DNA from: Batillaria attramentaria
Lineage: Eukaryota > Mollusca > Gastropoda > Batillariidae
Length of the DNA: 64,000 nt
Assembly: GCA_018292915.2 (NCBI GenBank)
Contig: JACVVK020000390.1
Location: 570,001-634,000 of the forward strand
Direction: 5' to 3'
Shown here: in pieces, positions 45,769-56,039 of the stretch
Numbering within the stretch: the stretch's first letter is position 1
Layout: each line of letters begins with the position of its first letter
Program-made: the position numbers and the translations under genes
Notes under the pieces: generated by a model
The model's input: the letters and a program-made list of their open reading frames with translations, nothing else
Told to the model about the DNA's origin: nothing
The model's database searches: none

Positions 45769-46163
45769 AGGCCATGTCACACGAGAGGGCAAAAACACCT
45801 GAAAACATTGTTTTCAGATGTTTCGCTGCGAAACAGTGTGTTTTGTCGTGTGACAAACTTCACAACAATGTTTTCAAAACACTGTTTCGATCGTGTTTTC
45901 AGTTTTAGAGCCTGCCCTAAAATCCGAAAACATGTTTTGTGTTTCAACCAATGAAAGCCGCCATGCGGAGTGTCAAGTGACACCTTCCCGTATCCGCTCA
46001 GTCAACATGTATGTTTAAGGAAAAGAGACATCGACTTTACCCAGAAACCCCATCCAGAGGTATTTCATACGCATTGAAGTTCTACATACAAGAAAAGGGT
46101 GTCTAGTAAGGTAGGAATGTCTTGACCGTAGCAGGGAAACTTGTTTTCAGTGTGACATCGCCT
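45769..46163. mobile_element. Harbinger-type MITE, 395 bp, copy in duplicate 1
   Basis: Ends AGGCCATGTCACAC and GTGTGACATCGCCT are inverted repeats with one mismatch. TAA flanks both sides (45766-45768 and 46164-46166). A 3-bp TWA target duplication is typical of PIF/Harbinger. There is no transposase. The second copy was made by the tandem duplication, not by a new insertion. Confidence 0.78.
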
Positions 46164-46596
46164 TAAAGAGTGAACAGGTATTACCCGTAGCAGTGTTCCA
46201 GCAGTGTGTTCTGGTGAAAGGATTTGCGTCACAATATGACGCGAAAAGGGACTAAAGAATAATTTACGTCACGACATGACGTAGTTCGACTTCGTACGGA
46301 AATGGGGACAAGGAGCTTTGCCAGTCGCTTGACGTGGAATTGTTGATCTTTTGCTGCGTTTTATCAACAAGCGGTCGTGTCTGTGACAAGCGTAAGCCTA
46401 GTTCCAGTTCTCTACTAAGACGGAGGCTTTGAAACGGACCAGCTGACTTCTCAAAGCCTTTGGACAAAGCCAGGTAAGCGAGGTAAAGCACCTCAGTCAG
46501 TGATGTCGCGTGAAGCATTTGGATTGCCGATGTCAGCTTTCAAATCAAAGACTTGAAATGCAGGTAGGGACGTGGTATAAATAATTTTCCCAATTC

Positions 46597-46728
46597 GGTG
46601 CCCCCGATTACGTAAAATACACCACACTCGTTTGTTGATTTCGACCGTAAAACTGCTCGTTAAAACTCGCAGTTTTACGGTCGAAATCAACAAACTCGTG
46701 TGGTGTATTTTCCGTAATCGGGGGCACC
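46597..46728. mobile_element. 132-bp hairpin element, copy 1
   Basis: The left arm starts GGTGCCCCCGATTACG and the right arm ends CGTAATCGGGGGCACC. The arms are about 60 nt and nearly perfect (TTGATTTCGACCGTAAAACT mirrored), with a very short loop. A diverged third copy lies at 54995-55092. Confidence 0.82.
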
Positions 46729-46872
46729 TCATTGTGAAAACTCTATATATATATATATATTTATACCACTCTACCACTATTACAAGTCATGGTATAAAAT
46801 CCATAATTCACCACATGTGGTATAAACATTGTACCCATGACAACCACGCGTGTATTTTATGGCTGTACCTAA

Positions 46873-47267
46873 AGGCCATGTCACACGAGAGGGCAAAAAC
46901 ACTTGAAAACATTGTTTTCAGATGTTTCGCTGCGAAACAGTGTGTTTTGTCGTGTGACATACTTCACAACAATGTTTTCAAAACACTGTTTCGATCGTGT
47001 TTTCAGTTTTAGAGCCTGCCCTAAAATCCGAAAACATGTTTTGTGTTTCAACCAATGAAAGCCGCCGTGCGGAGTGTCAAGTGACACCTTCCCGTATCCG
47101 CTCAGTCAACATGTATGTTTAAGGAAAAGAGACATCGACTTTACCCAGAAACCCCATCCAGAGGTATTTCATACGCATTGAAGTTCTACATACAAGAAAA
47201 GGGTGTCTAGTAAGGTAGGAATGTCTTGACCGTAGCAGGGAAACTTGTTTTCAGTGTGACATCGCCT
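46873..47267. mobile_element. Harbinger-type MITE, 395 bp, copy in duplicate 2
   Basis: Same ends and same TAA flanks (46870-46872 and 47268-47270) as the copy 1104 bp to the left. Confidence 0.78.
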
Positions 47268-47692
47268 TAAAGAGTGAACAGGTATTACCCCTAGCAGTGT
47301 TCCAGCAGTGTGTTCTGGTGAAAGGATTTGCGTCACAATATGACGCGAAAAGGGACTAAAGAATAATTTACGTCACGACATGACGTAGTTCGACTTCGTA
47401 CGGAAATGGGGACGAAGGAGCTTTGCCTGTCGCTTGACGTGGAATTGTTGATCTTTTGCTGCGTGTTATCAACAAGCGGTCGTGTTTGTGACAAGCGTAA
47501 GCTTAGTTCCAGTTCTCTACTAAGACGGAGGCTTCGAAACGGAAAAGCTGACTCCTCAAAGCCTATGGACAAAGCGAGGTAAAGCACCTCAGTCAGTGAT
47601 GTCGCGTGAAGCATTTGGATTGCCGATGTCAGCTTTCAAATCAAAGACTTGAAATGCAGGTAGGGACGTGGTATAAATAATTTTCCCAATTC

Positions 47693-47824
47693 GGTGCCCC
47701 CGATTACGTAAAATACACCACACTCGTTTGTTGATTTCGACCGTAAAACTGCTCGTTAAAACTCGCAGTTTTACGGTCGAAATCAACAAACTCGTGTGGT
47801 GTATTTTCCGTAATCGGGGGCACC
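47693..47824. mobile_element. 132-bp hairpin element, copy 2
   Basis: The same length and arm sequence as the element at 46597-46728. Being in the tandem duplicate, it does not represent independent movement. Confidence 0.82.
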
Positions 47825-47855
47825 TCATTGTGAAAACTCTATTTATAATATATAT

Positions 47856-47900
<45 letters not shown>

Positions 47901-48232
47901 TATATATATATAGGGGAAGTTAATAAATAATAAATAGGGAAATAATAAAGTCAGTTACATATCTTGAGACTTGATTCAGACCTTGGTTGTGCGCTGTCCT
48001 GCACAGTGTGCTTTTTCCCTAGCTCCCCAAAAGTTAAGATTCTGTATGTTAGTCTAGGCGTGAATTTGATATGGACCTTCGAGGCCAACTTGACCTGATG
48101 ACGTATCTCAGTGCACTCAAAAATCAGTGTTACAGTGCGTGTTATATCTCGGGTCACCAGCGACTTTGGACGGTAACTGTTTACACTGCCACTCTTGTAG
48201 ACCTTTTGCAGAGAAAAGGCTATTCAGTAAGT

Positions 48233-48628
48233 TGAGACCTAGTGGTTAAGAGACTTGTCACCAATGCGAGAGGTCGTGGGTTCGAGTCCCACTCGGGGCA
48301 AAGAATTTTTCCTTCTCGTATGTGGCACCGTTCATTCAGGCTGATTGTTGGGGGTTCTCTCCGTGGGTACTCCGGCTTCCTCCCCCTCTGCTTTGGAAAT
48401 GTTCAGCCCACAAAATTTAAAAAAAAATGAATGCAATTCTAAATTCCGAAATTTTAAATAGCTGAACTGACCCTTCCCACCACGCGCTAGTAATGTGTTT
48501 ATGTCCAGTGTGTGAGAGAATGTGTGTGATTCACGTGAGCGTGCGTGTTGGGTTCAGTTCGCGGCGCTTTGAGCCGATTCACGAAATTGGGTAAAGCGCC
48601 TACACAATACTCATTATTATTATTATTA
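48233..48628 (+). mobile_element. SINE-B, full length or nearly so
   Basis: Box A-like CTAGTGGTTAAGAGACTTG and box B GGGTTCGAGTCCC; then TTCTCTCCGTGGGTACTCC, GAAATGTTCAGCCCAC, GCGCTTTGAGCCGATTC and an (ATT)n tail. The very first bases of the head are altered. Confidence 0.88.
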
Positions 48629-48735
48629 AAAAGGCCACCACAACTATATTTGGCCCTAGCCGGGATGCGAACTCACGACCCGAAAAATGAAAGTTCAACA
48701 CTCTACCATACGGCTATCCCGGCCCGGCTCCCCGA
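48629..48735 (-). mobile_element. SINE-A, 3'-truncated
   Basis: The head end is complete (CTCTACCATACGGCTA, CCGGCTCCCC) and box B is GGGATGCGAAC, but the element stops within the body where the SINE-B tail begins. Confidence 0.78.
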
Positions 48736-48747
48736 TATGACAGGGGT

Positions 48748-48911
48748 GGGTGGGTGTTTGGGGGTTTAACGTCCTTTTCCACCACATAGGGTGATATTAA
48801 AGACGGAGCAACGAAGAAAAAAGCCAGCACAAATATTTGGCCCCAGCCGGGATCGAGCTCACGACCCAACGCTCTACCATTCGACCACCATTCAACCACC
48901 CCGGCTCCCCC
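48748..48911 (-). mobile_element. SINE-A with a duplicated box A segment
   Basis: Near full length. The box A region reads ACCATTCGACC followed by ACCATTCAACC, a local 11-bp duplication. CGATATGACAG before 48743 and again after 48912 is a probable target duplication. Confidence 0.85.
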
Positions 48912-48941
48912 GATATGACAGAGAAAGAAATGTCGTTAAAT

Positions 48942-49089
48942 TATAATAATGATAATGAAAATCGCATTCAAGCTAATATAGGCGCTTTATCCTAAATACT
49001 TTGCTCCAAGCGCAGCGAGCTAAACCCAGCACGCATGTTCACGCGAATCACACGCATTCTCTCAGACACTCACGTGTTGCGAAGGACCA
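48942..49089 (-). mobile_element. SINE-B, 3' part, interrupted
   Basis: Starts at the AAT-type tail, then TAGGCGCTTTATCC and CACACGCATTCTCTCAGACA, and breaks off at GCGAAGGACCA. Its continuation is at 50347-50410, on the far side of the Harbinger-like element. Confidence 0.75.
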
Positions 49090-50346
49090 GGGGCCGAGGT
49101 CACGACGCGAACGCAAATTTCTTTGCGCAAATGGGTTGCGGATCGTAAGTTCGTACGTGGCTACGTGAAAACTATCTCTTCCGCTAGTTGGCCGGTCACG
49201 ACGCGAAACGGTGTCACGTACGGAAACGGTGTCACGTACGGGTTATTTTTAGATAGGTGTGGTACCCCTGGGATTCCCACGGAAAACACCATCACGTGGC
49301 CTGCACAAATTCTCCTTCCAGCGTGCGAAGCGTGAAAGAGTAGAGGGGGTGTGTTCAGTACGCGTTCACTACAGAATTTTTGATCGAGTCGTGTTTATCT
49401 GCCGTAGCGTCAGGTTAAATGCGTGGCATGTATGTGGAGAGTGTGATCAGGAGAGCATGCAGGTCGCATATAGACCGCTTCCTAGCAGTCTCTATCTCAA
49501 CACTGGACGGACTACAACCAGTAGAAGCATTTACTGCACGTACAAACCGTATGTAGCAGGCTCACTGGCAAGAAAACCAACGGAATGAACCTCAATCAAA
49601 GAACAACGAAAAACGAAAGAGGAGAGGATAACAACAACATCAACAAAACCCTCCACATACATGCCACGCATTTAACCTGACTTGCTACGGCAGAGAAACA
49701 TGACTCGACCATAACTCTGAATTCGGAACCCGCACATCTGAGTTTCGGGTCCACAACACAATGAACTGATGAGACCTGCATTGACAGGCATACGATCAAA
49801 ACGGTGGTGGCTGATCAGTGAGGACTGGCCGAGTGCGTTCAGCACTGAACTAGTCCGAAACACACACAACAAATGTTAACCCACAAAAAGGAAACAAATC
49901 AACCCACAGGCCTTTGCATTGCAGGGTGCGTAGTGAACTGAACGCGCCCCCTCGAGATCTACACGGGTACCTCAAGTCGTCCTACAGCCGGCAGATCGCA
50001 CAATTCCTGCAGGTCTCTCCTCCTAAATCTAAACCTTTGAAGCATGTCCACATCGTCGTACAAGTCAAAAGGGTTAGTACGATCGCGGAACACCCTTTCC
50101 CGTCGCAATGCTCTTCTCATTTGCAGTTGGTAAATCAAGCGGGTCGCCATTTTTCAGATTTACGCAAAGGCTACGGCACCTTTCCGACACCCTCCTAGGT
50201 GGTGTACAATACGCAAGGTTTCCGAGCGGCCGTAACTCTGCGCAAACCTCATGACCACCCACTTTTATCACAAATCGTAAGTTACGGACCCTCGCGTGCG
50301 TAAATCGGTGGCGGAAAAGTTACGAACGCGTCGTGACCACGGCTCC
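49090..50346. mobile_element. PIF/Harbinger-like DNA transposon remnant nested in SINE-B
   Basis: Ends GGGGCCGAGGTCACGACGCG and CGCGTCGTGACCACGGCTCC are inverted repeats with two mismatches over 20. The host SINE-B resumes on the right with TTTAAGTTTCGG. A degenerate transposase start lies at 49959-50150. Internal CACGTACG and GTCACGACGCG motifs repeat near 49197. A further internal inverted repeat of about 57 bp lies at 49383-49439 and 49655-49712. No clear target duplication is visible. Confidence 0.78.
49959..50150 (-). pseudogene. Harbinger (HARBI1-like) transposase N-terminal fragment
   Basis: 63 codons including RRERVFRDRTNPFDLYDD and LQRFRFRRRDLQELCDL, the usual N-terminal pattern of HARBI1-type transposase-derived nucleases, just before the helix that precedes the catalytic domain. 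A stop follows after VPV, and the frame beyond (ISRGRVQF) is broken. No DDE catalytic domain is present, so it cannot be active. Confidence 0.72.
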
Positions 50347-50408
50347 TGCTGAGTAATTTAAGTTTCGGAAGTTTAGAATTGCATTTATTTTCGAATTTTG
50401 TGGGCTGG

Positions 50409-50410
<2 letters not shown>
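50347..50410 (-). mobile_element. SINE-B continuation right of the Harbinger-like element
   Basis: TTTAAGTTTCGGAAGTTTAG and GAATTGCATTTATTTT match the SINE-B body at the point where 48942-49089 stops. It is then lost in a (GT)n run after TGTGGGCTGG. Confidence 0.7.
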
Positions 50411-50446
<36 letters not shown>

Positions 50447-50466
50447 TGGTGTGTGTGTGTGTGTGT

Positions 50467-50517
<51 letters not shown>

Positions 50518-50534
50518 TCTCTCTCTCTCTCTCT
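50411..50534. repeat. Compound (GT)n(CT)n microsatellite
   Basis: GT run with GGTGTG and CAGTG breaks, then CTCTCT. Confidence 0.93.
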
Positions 50535-51120
50535 CACGTTATTTGCGCACGCTAAAACAATTCTAAACAAAGTTGTAAAGTGCACACATAGCACGATCAC
50601 GTATCCTAAACAACATTGCCCGCTCCTGTCGTACCGGTAAAACAACGACAAATATACCACCAAACCAAGACAACATTCTGTCAGACCCGACCTCCATGTT
50701 TCACAACACCTTCACAGAAAGCGGGCATTAAATCATCCGGCATTGCATGCTGTGAATAGCATGTCGAAATTTATCACAACTCGGTAGAAAATCAGTAATT
50801 CGTGTCTCCCAGGCTACATCGGATGTCTCGTGCAGAAATATCACCACCACGCGAATCTCTGCCTCATAACAACACACCCAGGTTTGGCCCTGCAATGCGC
50901 GCATGGGATGCAAAGAGATAAGTGAGCCTACGAAGGGAGCTGACACCGGCCGTGAGTAAGTGAGTTTTTTATCGAACCTGTTTTTAGTGTGAATATAATT
51001 GGGATCTCACATAATACGTCTTGTGCGCCAAAGCAAAATGTAGGACCTAATTCTCATGCCAGAAGCAGCGACACCATACGGAATAAAGGGAAAACACAGC
51101 TCTGAGAGTTAGTTAGTTAG

Positions 51121-51150
51121 TTAGGTAGTTATTTAGGGCTTAACGCCGCG
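51121..51150 (+). mobile_element. SINE-C end fragment
   Basis: TTTAGGGCTTAACGCCGCGC after a TTAG repeat. It is cut off after 30 bp by AACAGCTCTGAGAG, which also occurs just before it (near 51098) and so may be a target duplication. Confidence 0.55.
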
Positions 51151-51188
51151 CAACAGCTCTGAGAGAGACGGGGGGGGGGGAGAGACTC

Positions 51189-51189
<1 letters not shown>

Positions 51190-51249
<60 letters not shown>

Positions 51250-51646
51250 CGGCTTAACGCAGCACAAGCAACAAAGACTAATTCGCGGTTAAGTGTGCCT
51301 TCACTACGTGAAAAAACAAACAAACAAAAACCCAACAACAACAACAAACAAACACCCCCTAAAACCACCCCCCCAAAACAAAAACAAAAACAAAAAAAAA
51401 ACCCAACAAAAACAAAACAAAACAAAACAAACCAAAAAACCCCGAACAAGCCCCCCCCCCCAAAAAAAAACAAAAAACAAAAAAAAACAACAACAAAAAA
51501 ACAACAACAACAAAAAAAAACACAAAACAAAAAAAACAACAACAAAGAACAAAAATTAACAACAAATAACAAGCACAAAACCCCCCAAACAACCAGATGT
51601 GTAACGTTCGACAACTGATGAAAACTGGTCTACGGGACAGTGTCAA
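51190..51646 (+). mobile_element. SINE-C with (GA)n end and A/C-expanded middle
   Basis: GA run 51190-51243; then GTTTTTACGGCTTAACGC, ACTAATTCGCGGTTAAGTG and CACTACGTG; then an A/C-only tract of about 285 bp (51313-51596) where other copies have a few tens of bases; then the normal far end CAACTGATGAAAACTGG and TCTACGGGAC. It shows A/C-tract growth inside a SINE. Confidence 0.78.
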
Positions 51647-52392
51647 CGTGACTGTCGACTTCGGCCGAATTGCTCTGAACGAAGAGAAAGGTCAGCGCTT
51701 TGTGACTCAGTCTAGTCCTCCTGAAGAAGATTTCGCACGCTGCTGACTTGTTTAGTTGTTCCGACTAAAGTCGTAGCCCGGCACTGGGGGACTCAAATCT
51801 TGTTACAACTACACTCGTAGCTCGGACAGAATGAGTTAATGAAGCTCTGGTGCGCGCAACAGCTGCAGCAACCGTCCGCCGCGCTTCGAAGTGCGAGCAA
51901 TTCCCTCCCGTCGAAAGAGCGCATAAACGCCGCGCATCGCCAGAGCGTGAAGCGAGAAACAGCGTGAGTGCCGTTAAATGAGTATATCTCTGCGGCGATT
52001 GCACGGTCATTTAAAATCACTCAGCATGTTTTATGGACAGGCCGAGATTAGCTGGGTCAGTGCCCTCTTGGGTATCGGGGGGCAAATGGCGGATAAATTG
52101 GGTTATGAATGCGATTCCGGGAGGACTCGGGGAACTCCAGCACTGAGACCTGACGGAGGGATGGGTCTTGCAAGCTGTGGCTGTTGTCAGTGGAAGGGGG
52201 CGGCGGGGGAAGGGGAGGCCGGGGGGAGATGAGGGGGTGGGTTCATGGAAAGGTCATGTTTGAAATCAAAACTCCCCAAAACCTCTAAGCATGACCTTGG
52301 CATTCTTGACAGACGGTGCGAGTTTTCACACTTTTGCGACGGAGATTCTTTAAAACCTGGGTAGGAGTGATGGACGGCGGATGGAGGGGGGG

Positions 52393-52426
52393 GGGGGTGG
52401 TTGGTTGGGGGTTTAACGTCCTTTTT
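52393..52426 (-). mobile_element. SINE-A 3'-end fragment
   Basis: GGGGGTTTAACGTCCTTTTT remains after a G run; the rest is absent. Confidence 0.55.
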
Positions 52427-52855
52427 TGAAGAAAAACCTGAAAAGGAATACATCTTACTGTTGAAAAGTTGTTTACGCTCGGGTAGATGAGTGCTTCAGC
52501 GCTGATTTACAAACTTGCGGTGAAAATTAGTACCATCCGCCACCAGTAAACCAGTACAGACCCCTTTCGTTGTCTCGGATTTCCCACACCTATGAGTTTA
52601 GTCTTTGTGGACTTGTCAGGCGACACGGAAAACGTACAACGACTTCGTTCGGGTTTTCAAACTGTTGCAGTGTCACGGTACGATCTTATCGTTGTCACAC
52701 CTTTGATTCCAACCGAATTTGCACCCGGCAACCGACACACTCAAAGTCCTCGCCACCCCACAATTTTCGAAACAGCCTTCGTGAATGTAGCAATCTGACG
52801 CAGGCCTCAGTGTCCTTAGTCAGTTGAATCGGACTGAGGTCTACGCAGCTTTAGA

Positions 52856-53170
52856 CTGGAAGTGCTCCGGGTCAATGCAGCTTGATGCTAGAAGTGCCCC
52901 GGGTCAATGCAGCTTGATGCTGGAAGTGCCCCGGGTCAATGCAGCTTGATGCTAGAAGTGCCCCGGGTCAATGCAGCTTGATGCTGGAAGTGCCCCGGGT
53001 CAACGCAGCTTGAGGCTGGAAGTGCCCCGGGTCGATGCAATTTGATGCTAGAAGTGCCCCGGGTCAGTGCAGCTTGACGCTAGAAGTGGCTCGGGTCTAA
53101 GCAGCTTGAGGCTGGAAGTGCCCCGCGTCCATAAAGCTTGACGCCAGAAGTGCACCGGAGTCAAAGTTGC
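52856..53170. repeat. Minisatellite, 32-bp unit, 10 copies
   Basis: The unit is CT(G/A)GAAGTGCCCCGGGTCA followed by ATGCAGCTTGATG. The first five units alternate CTGG and CTAG, giving a 64-bp dimer; units diverge toward the right end. Each unit keeps the self-complementary core CCCGGG or a close variant. Confidence 0.92.
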
Positions 53171-53260
53171 ATTTTGCCCTATACACGCATGAACGATCAC
53201 ACAAGCCGAAAAAAAATACCCGTGACCCTCCAGCATTATGCCCATATGATAAAATGGTGC
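53168..53260 (+). mobile_element. Dispersed repeat H, copy 1
   Basis: ACACGCATGAACGATCAC, CAAGCCGAA, ACCCGTGACCC, CCATATGATAAAATGGTGCC. The same order of words is found at 54592-54680 in the same orientation. Class unknown. Confidence 0.6.
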
Positions 53261-53739
53261 CGTCCGTTGGAAACACTCAGTGCCACTCACATTTGAAAAT
53301 GGAAAAACTCTGTGCTACTGCTTGGAAGCAATCTCCCTTGGCGGTGCTACTATATGGAACGGAGTAACACTGACACCGGAAAAACTCGCGTCCATGTTAT
53401 ATTTACACCCTGGGCCGCCCGAAAGAAACGGTCATTGTTCATGACAGCTTGCACAAATGTAGCGGGTAACTTGTGAAAACGCGCCCTTGCAATGCAACAT
53501 TAATTTCACTGACAGGCTTAATGGCTCCCTTTACTGGCAACATTATCGCGTTTGGCGGGAGAGAATAGCAGGTTTATGGATGTGTGTGCACAGTGCTGAT
53601 GTCACTCAGCGTTAAGTACTACAAATGCAACGCGGCATTCGCCGCTGGTTGGCTGCCATATTCCTCCTAATAAGGGTTATGTCAGAGACGGGGCAACGAG
53701 GGAAAAGTGAGGATTTGACAGTATGCATTTACCAAAATA

Positions 53740-54016
53740 AACCAAAAACAACAACAACAAGAGCACACCCCCAAAACAAGCAAACAAACAAACAAACAAA
53801 CAAAAACTCACAAAACAAAAACCACAACAACCCCCCCCCAAAAAAAACAACAACAACAACAAACCCCCCCCCCAAAAAAAAACAAAAACAAAAACAAACA
53901 AACAAAACAAAAAAAACCCAACCCCACACACAAAACAAAACAAAAACACAACAAAAACAAAACAAACAAAAAACAACAACAACAACAACAACCCAAACAG
54001 AACAAAAACACACACA

Positions 54017-54072
<56 letters not shown>

Positions 54073-54330
54073 CAAAAAACAAAAACAAAACAAACAAAAC
54101 AAAACAAAACAAAACAAACAAAACAACAACAACACACAAAAAAAACCAACCAACCAAACAAACAAAAACCCAACAAAAAGCCCCGAAACAAACAAAACAA
54201 AACAAAAGAAAAAAAAGAAAAAAAAGAAAAACTAATGACCAAAAACCCAAAGCAAAACAAACCAAAAACAAACTCAAAACAAAACAAAACAAAACAAAAC
54301 ACCAACCGCATAGCAGCAAAAAAAAAACAA
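53740..54330. repeat. A/C-only tract, about 590 bp, with an internal (CA)n
   Basis: AAC, AAAC and AAAAC words, C runs and a (CA)n at 54008-54068, with hardly any G or T on the plus strand. A SINE-A fragment (GAGACGGGGCAACGAG) lies just to the left at about 53685-53705. This is the largest such tract in the window. Confidence 0.85.
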
Positions 54331-54423
54331 AAAAACTCTGCATGCTTGCTTATGGGTTTTCGTCACGACACACACAGATGGGTTATTGTGGTAAACTGAT
54401 GAGCCGTACAACACCATTAATAC

Positions 54424-54434
54424 CATCACACACA

Positions 54435-54478
<44 letters not shown>

Positions 54479-54486
54479 CACACACA
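54424..54486. repeat. (CACG)n(CA)n microsatellite
   Basis: CACG tetranucleotides pass into a CA run. Confidence 0.92.
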
Positions 54487-54591
54487 GACGCCGCAACTGC
54501 GCTAAGCCCAATGCTTATATAATCCGCAATTACTGGATATCAGAAACAGATTCATCGGAGCATCTGTCATGTTTACGCCTGGATGATTACT

Positions 54592-54680
54592 TGTATTTTA
54601 CGCTACACGCATGAATGATCACGCAAGCCGAACAGTACCCGTGACCCACCCCAGCATATGTCCGTATGATAAAGTGTTGC
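54592..54680 (+). mobile_element. Dispersed repeat H, copy 2
   Basis: CTACACGCATGAATGATCAC, CAAGCCGAA, ACCCGTGACCC, CCGTATGATAAAGTGTTGCC. It aligns with 53168-53260, about 1.42 kb to the left. Confidence 0.6.
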
Positions 54681-54832
54681 CTATCAAACGCCTCAGGAAT
54701 TAATTGTATAATAATTTTAATCGCATAGTGGTGACGTCGTGACGTGTGTTGATCCCCATCACAAACTCAGAACACGCGTTTGTCACGGATGTTGCCCTGA
54801 TCACTGGCCTGGAAAATTGCAAGCTTAGGGAT

Positions 54833-54960
54833 AGCGGATTTGGTGTAGTGGTTAAGGATATCCGACTTCGGACCCTGAGCTGCACGGTTTCAATCTCTGG
54901 TGGGCAGGAATATAGCTGGAATTTTTCCCTTTCCAAATCGAGTCAAAACTCAGCTTTTCC
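54833..54960 (+). mobile_element. SINE-J (tRNA-like head)
   Basis: Box A-like TGGTGTAGTGGTTAAGGATA and box B-like ACGGTTTCAATCTC. The head resembles repeat F but the body differs. It may be cut at the right by the hairpin copy. Confidence 0.5.
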
Positions 54961-54994
54961 AGCAATGATATAACAAACAGCGTTTTCACAATGA

Positions 54995-55092
54995 GGTGCC
55001 CCCGATTACGGAATATACAGCACACATGTTTGCTGATTACGACTGTAAAACTGCGAGTTCTAACGAGCAATTTTACGGACGAAATCAACAAA
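54995..55092. mobile_element. 132-bp hairpin element, diverged and shortened third copy
   Basis: GGTGCCCCCGATTACG and the mirrored TTACGG...GAAATCAACAAACGAGT match the 46597 element, but the right arm end is missing and the arms have several mismatches. Confidence 0.7.
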
Positions 55093-55642
55093 CGAGTCAA
55101 CACACGTCGCACAACTACCCAAAAAAGAACGCAGCAGCATAGTGTGCACGTAAGGTGTCTATGACGCATATTTCGCTACGTCACTCTGTGCGTGAAAGTA
55201 TATGTATTGTCTGGAGAAACGTCACAGTCTTGTTTTGTATCACTGAAACTTGCTGCTGCAGCGAAATCTGCCACATCCCAATAAAGTTTTTTTTTTCTCT
55301 GTAGAGAAACAACTTAAAAAAACAAACTTATTAATCCGCATTATTATTTTTTCTTCTTCAGAATCTGAAGTCTTATTTTCAGTTAGCCGGAGCGCAGCAT
55401 AATATGACACAATCGGAACTGAAGCAGTCAGTAACAAGTAGATTTTGCGATTGCGTGCACACGATTTTGACCCGAAAGATCCACAAAAGAAATTTCTCCG
55501 TTTCGTGTACAATATCTGAAAATTACAGTCATTGTTGGAAACACAATGTGGGCTTTGAATGGCCCCGGAATTCATTACTTTATGGTTCGCTCACAACTTG
55601 CAATGGAGCTGCTTCCGGTTTTGTCTCGCCCTGGCTTGATCA

Positions 55643-55821
55643 CGCAATTTTTTCCCCCGAGCCCCAACTCTTTGCCAAATCCGGTGGTATTCTTCCGTGG
55701 ATTTAGAATCCACAATGGACTCGGAACTTGGGGCAATTTTTTTCCCCGAGCCCCAACTCTTTGCCAAATCCGGTGGTATTCTTCCGTGGATTTAGAATCC
55801 ACAATGGACTCGGAACTTGGG
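55643..55821. repeat. Tandem duplication, about 89-bp unit, 2 copies
   Basis: GAGCCCCAACTCTTTGCC, ATCCGGTGGTATTCTTCC and ATCCACAATGGACTCGG occur twice, essentially identical, so the duplication is very recent. Confidence 0.92.
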
Positions 55822-56039
55822 GCAATTTTTCTTATGCATGGTGAAGAGGATGATAGCATGCTGCTGCTATGGAGGTCCATGTGGCTTGAGACTGCGCGAG
55901 AGGGCCGCATTCCGCGCTTCTTGTCATCAATATCCCGGGAACTACAGCGTTTGCGGTAACGGCCATGTAATCATCCACATCATGTGATGTGTCATAACAA
56001 TGGAAGCACCAGTGAAGTAGGTGAGTCTCAGCTGTGTGG

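Larger units (their letters stand above)
45655..47842. repeat. 1104-bp tandem duplication, 2 copies
   Basis: 45655-46742 and 46759-47842 are nearly identical at a constant offset of 1104 bp; only scattered substitutions and small indels were noticed. Both copies hold the same 395-bp MITE and the same 132-bp hairpin, and (TA)n runs lie at 45594-45656, 46743-46762 and 47847-47912, i.e. at every copy edge. Confidence 0.92.

Noticed and set aside
45777..45983. A 68-residue frame present twice (also 46881-47087)
   Set aside because: It lies wholly within the 395-bp MITE and its tandem duplicate; repetition reflects the duplication, not coding constraint.
49959..50150. A functional HARBI1-like gene
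   Set aside because: Only an N-terminal fragment is present, with a stop and frame breaks and no catalytic domain.
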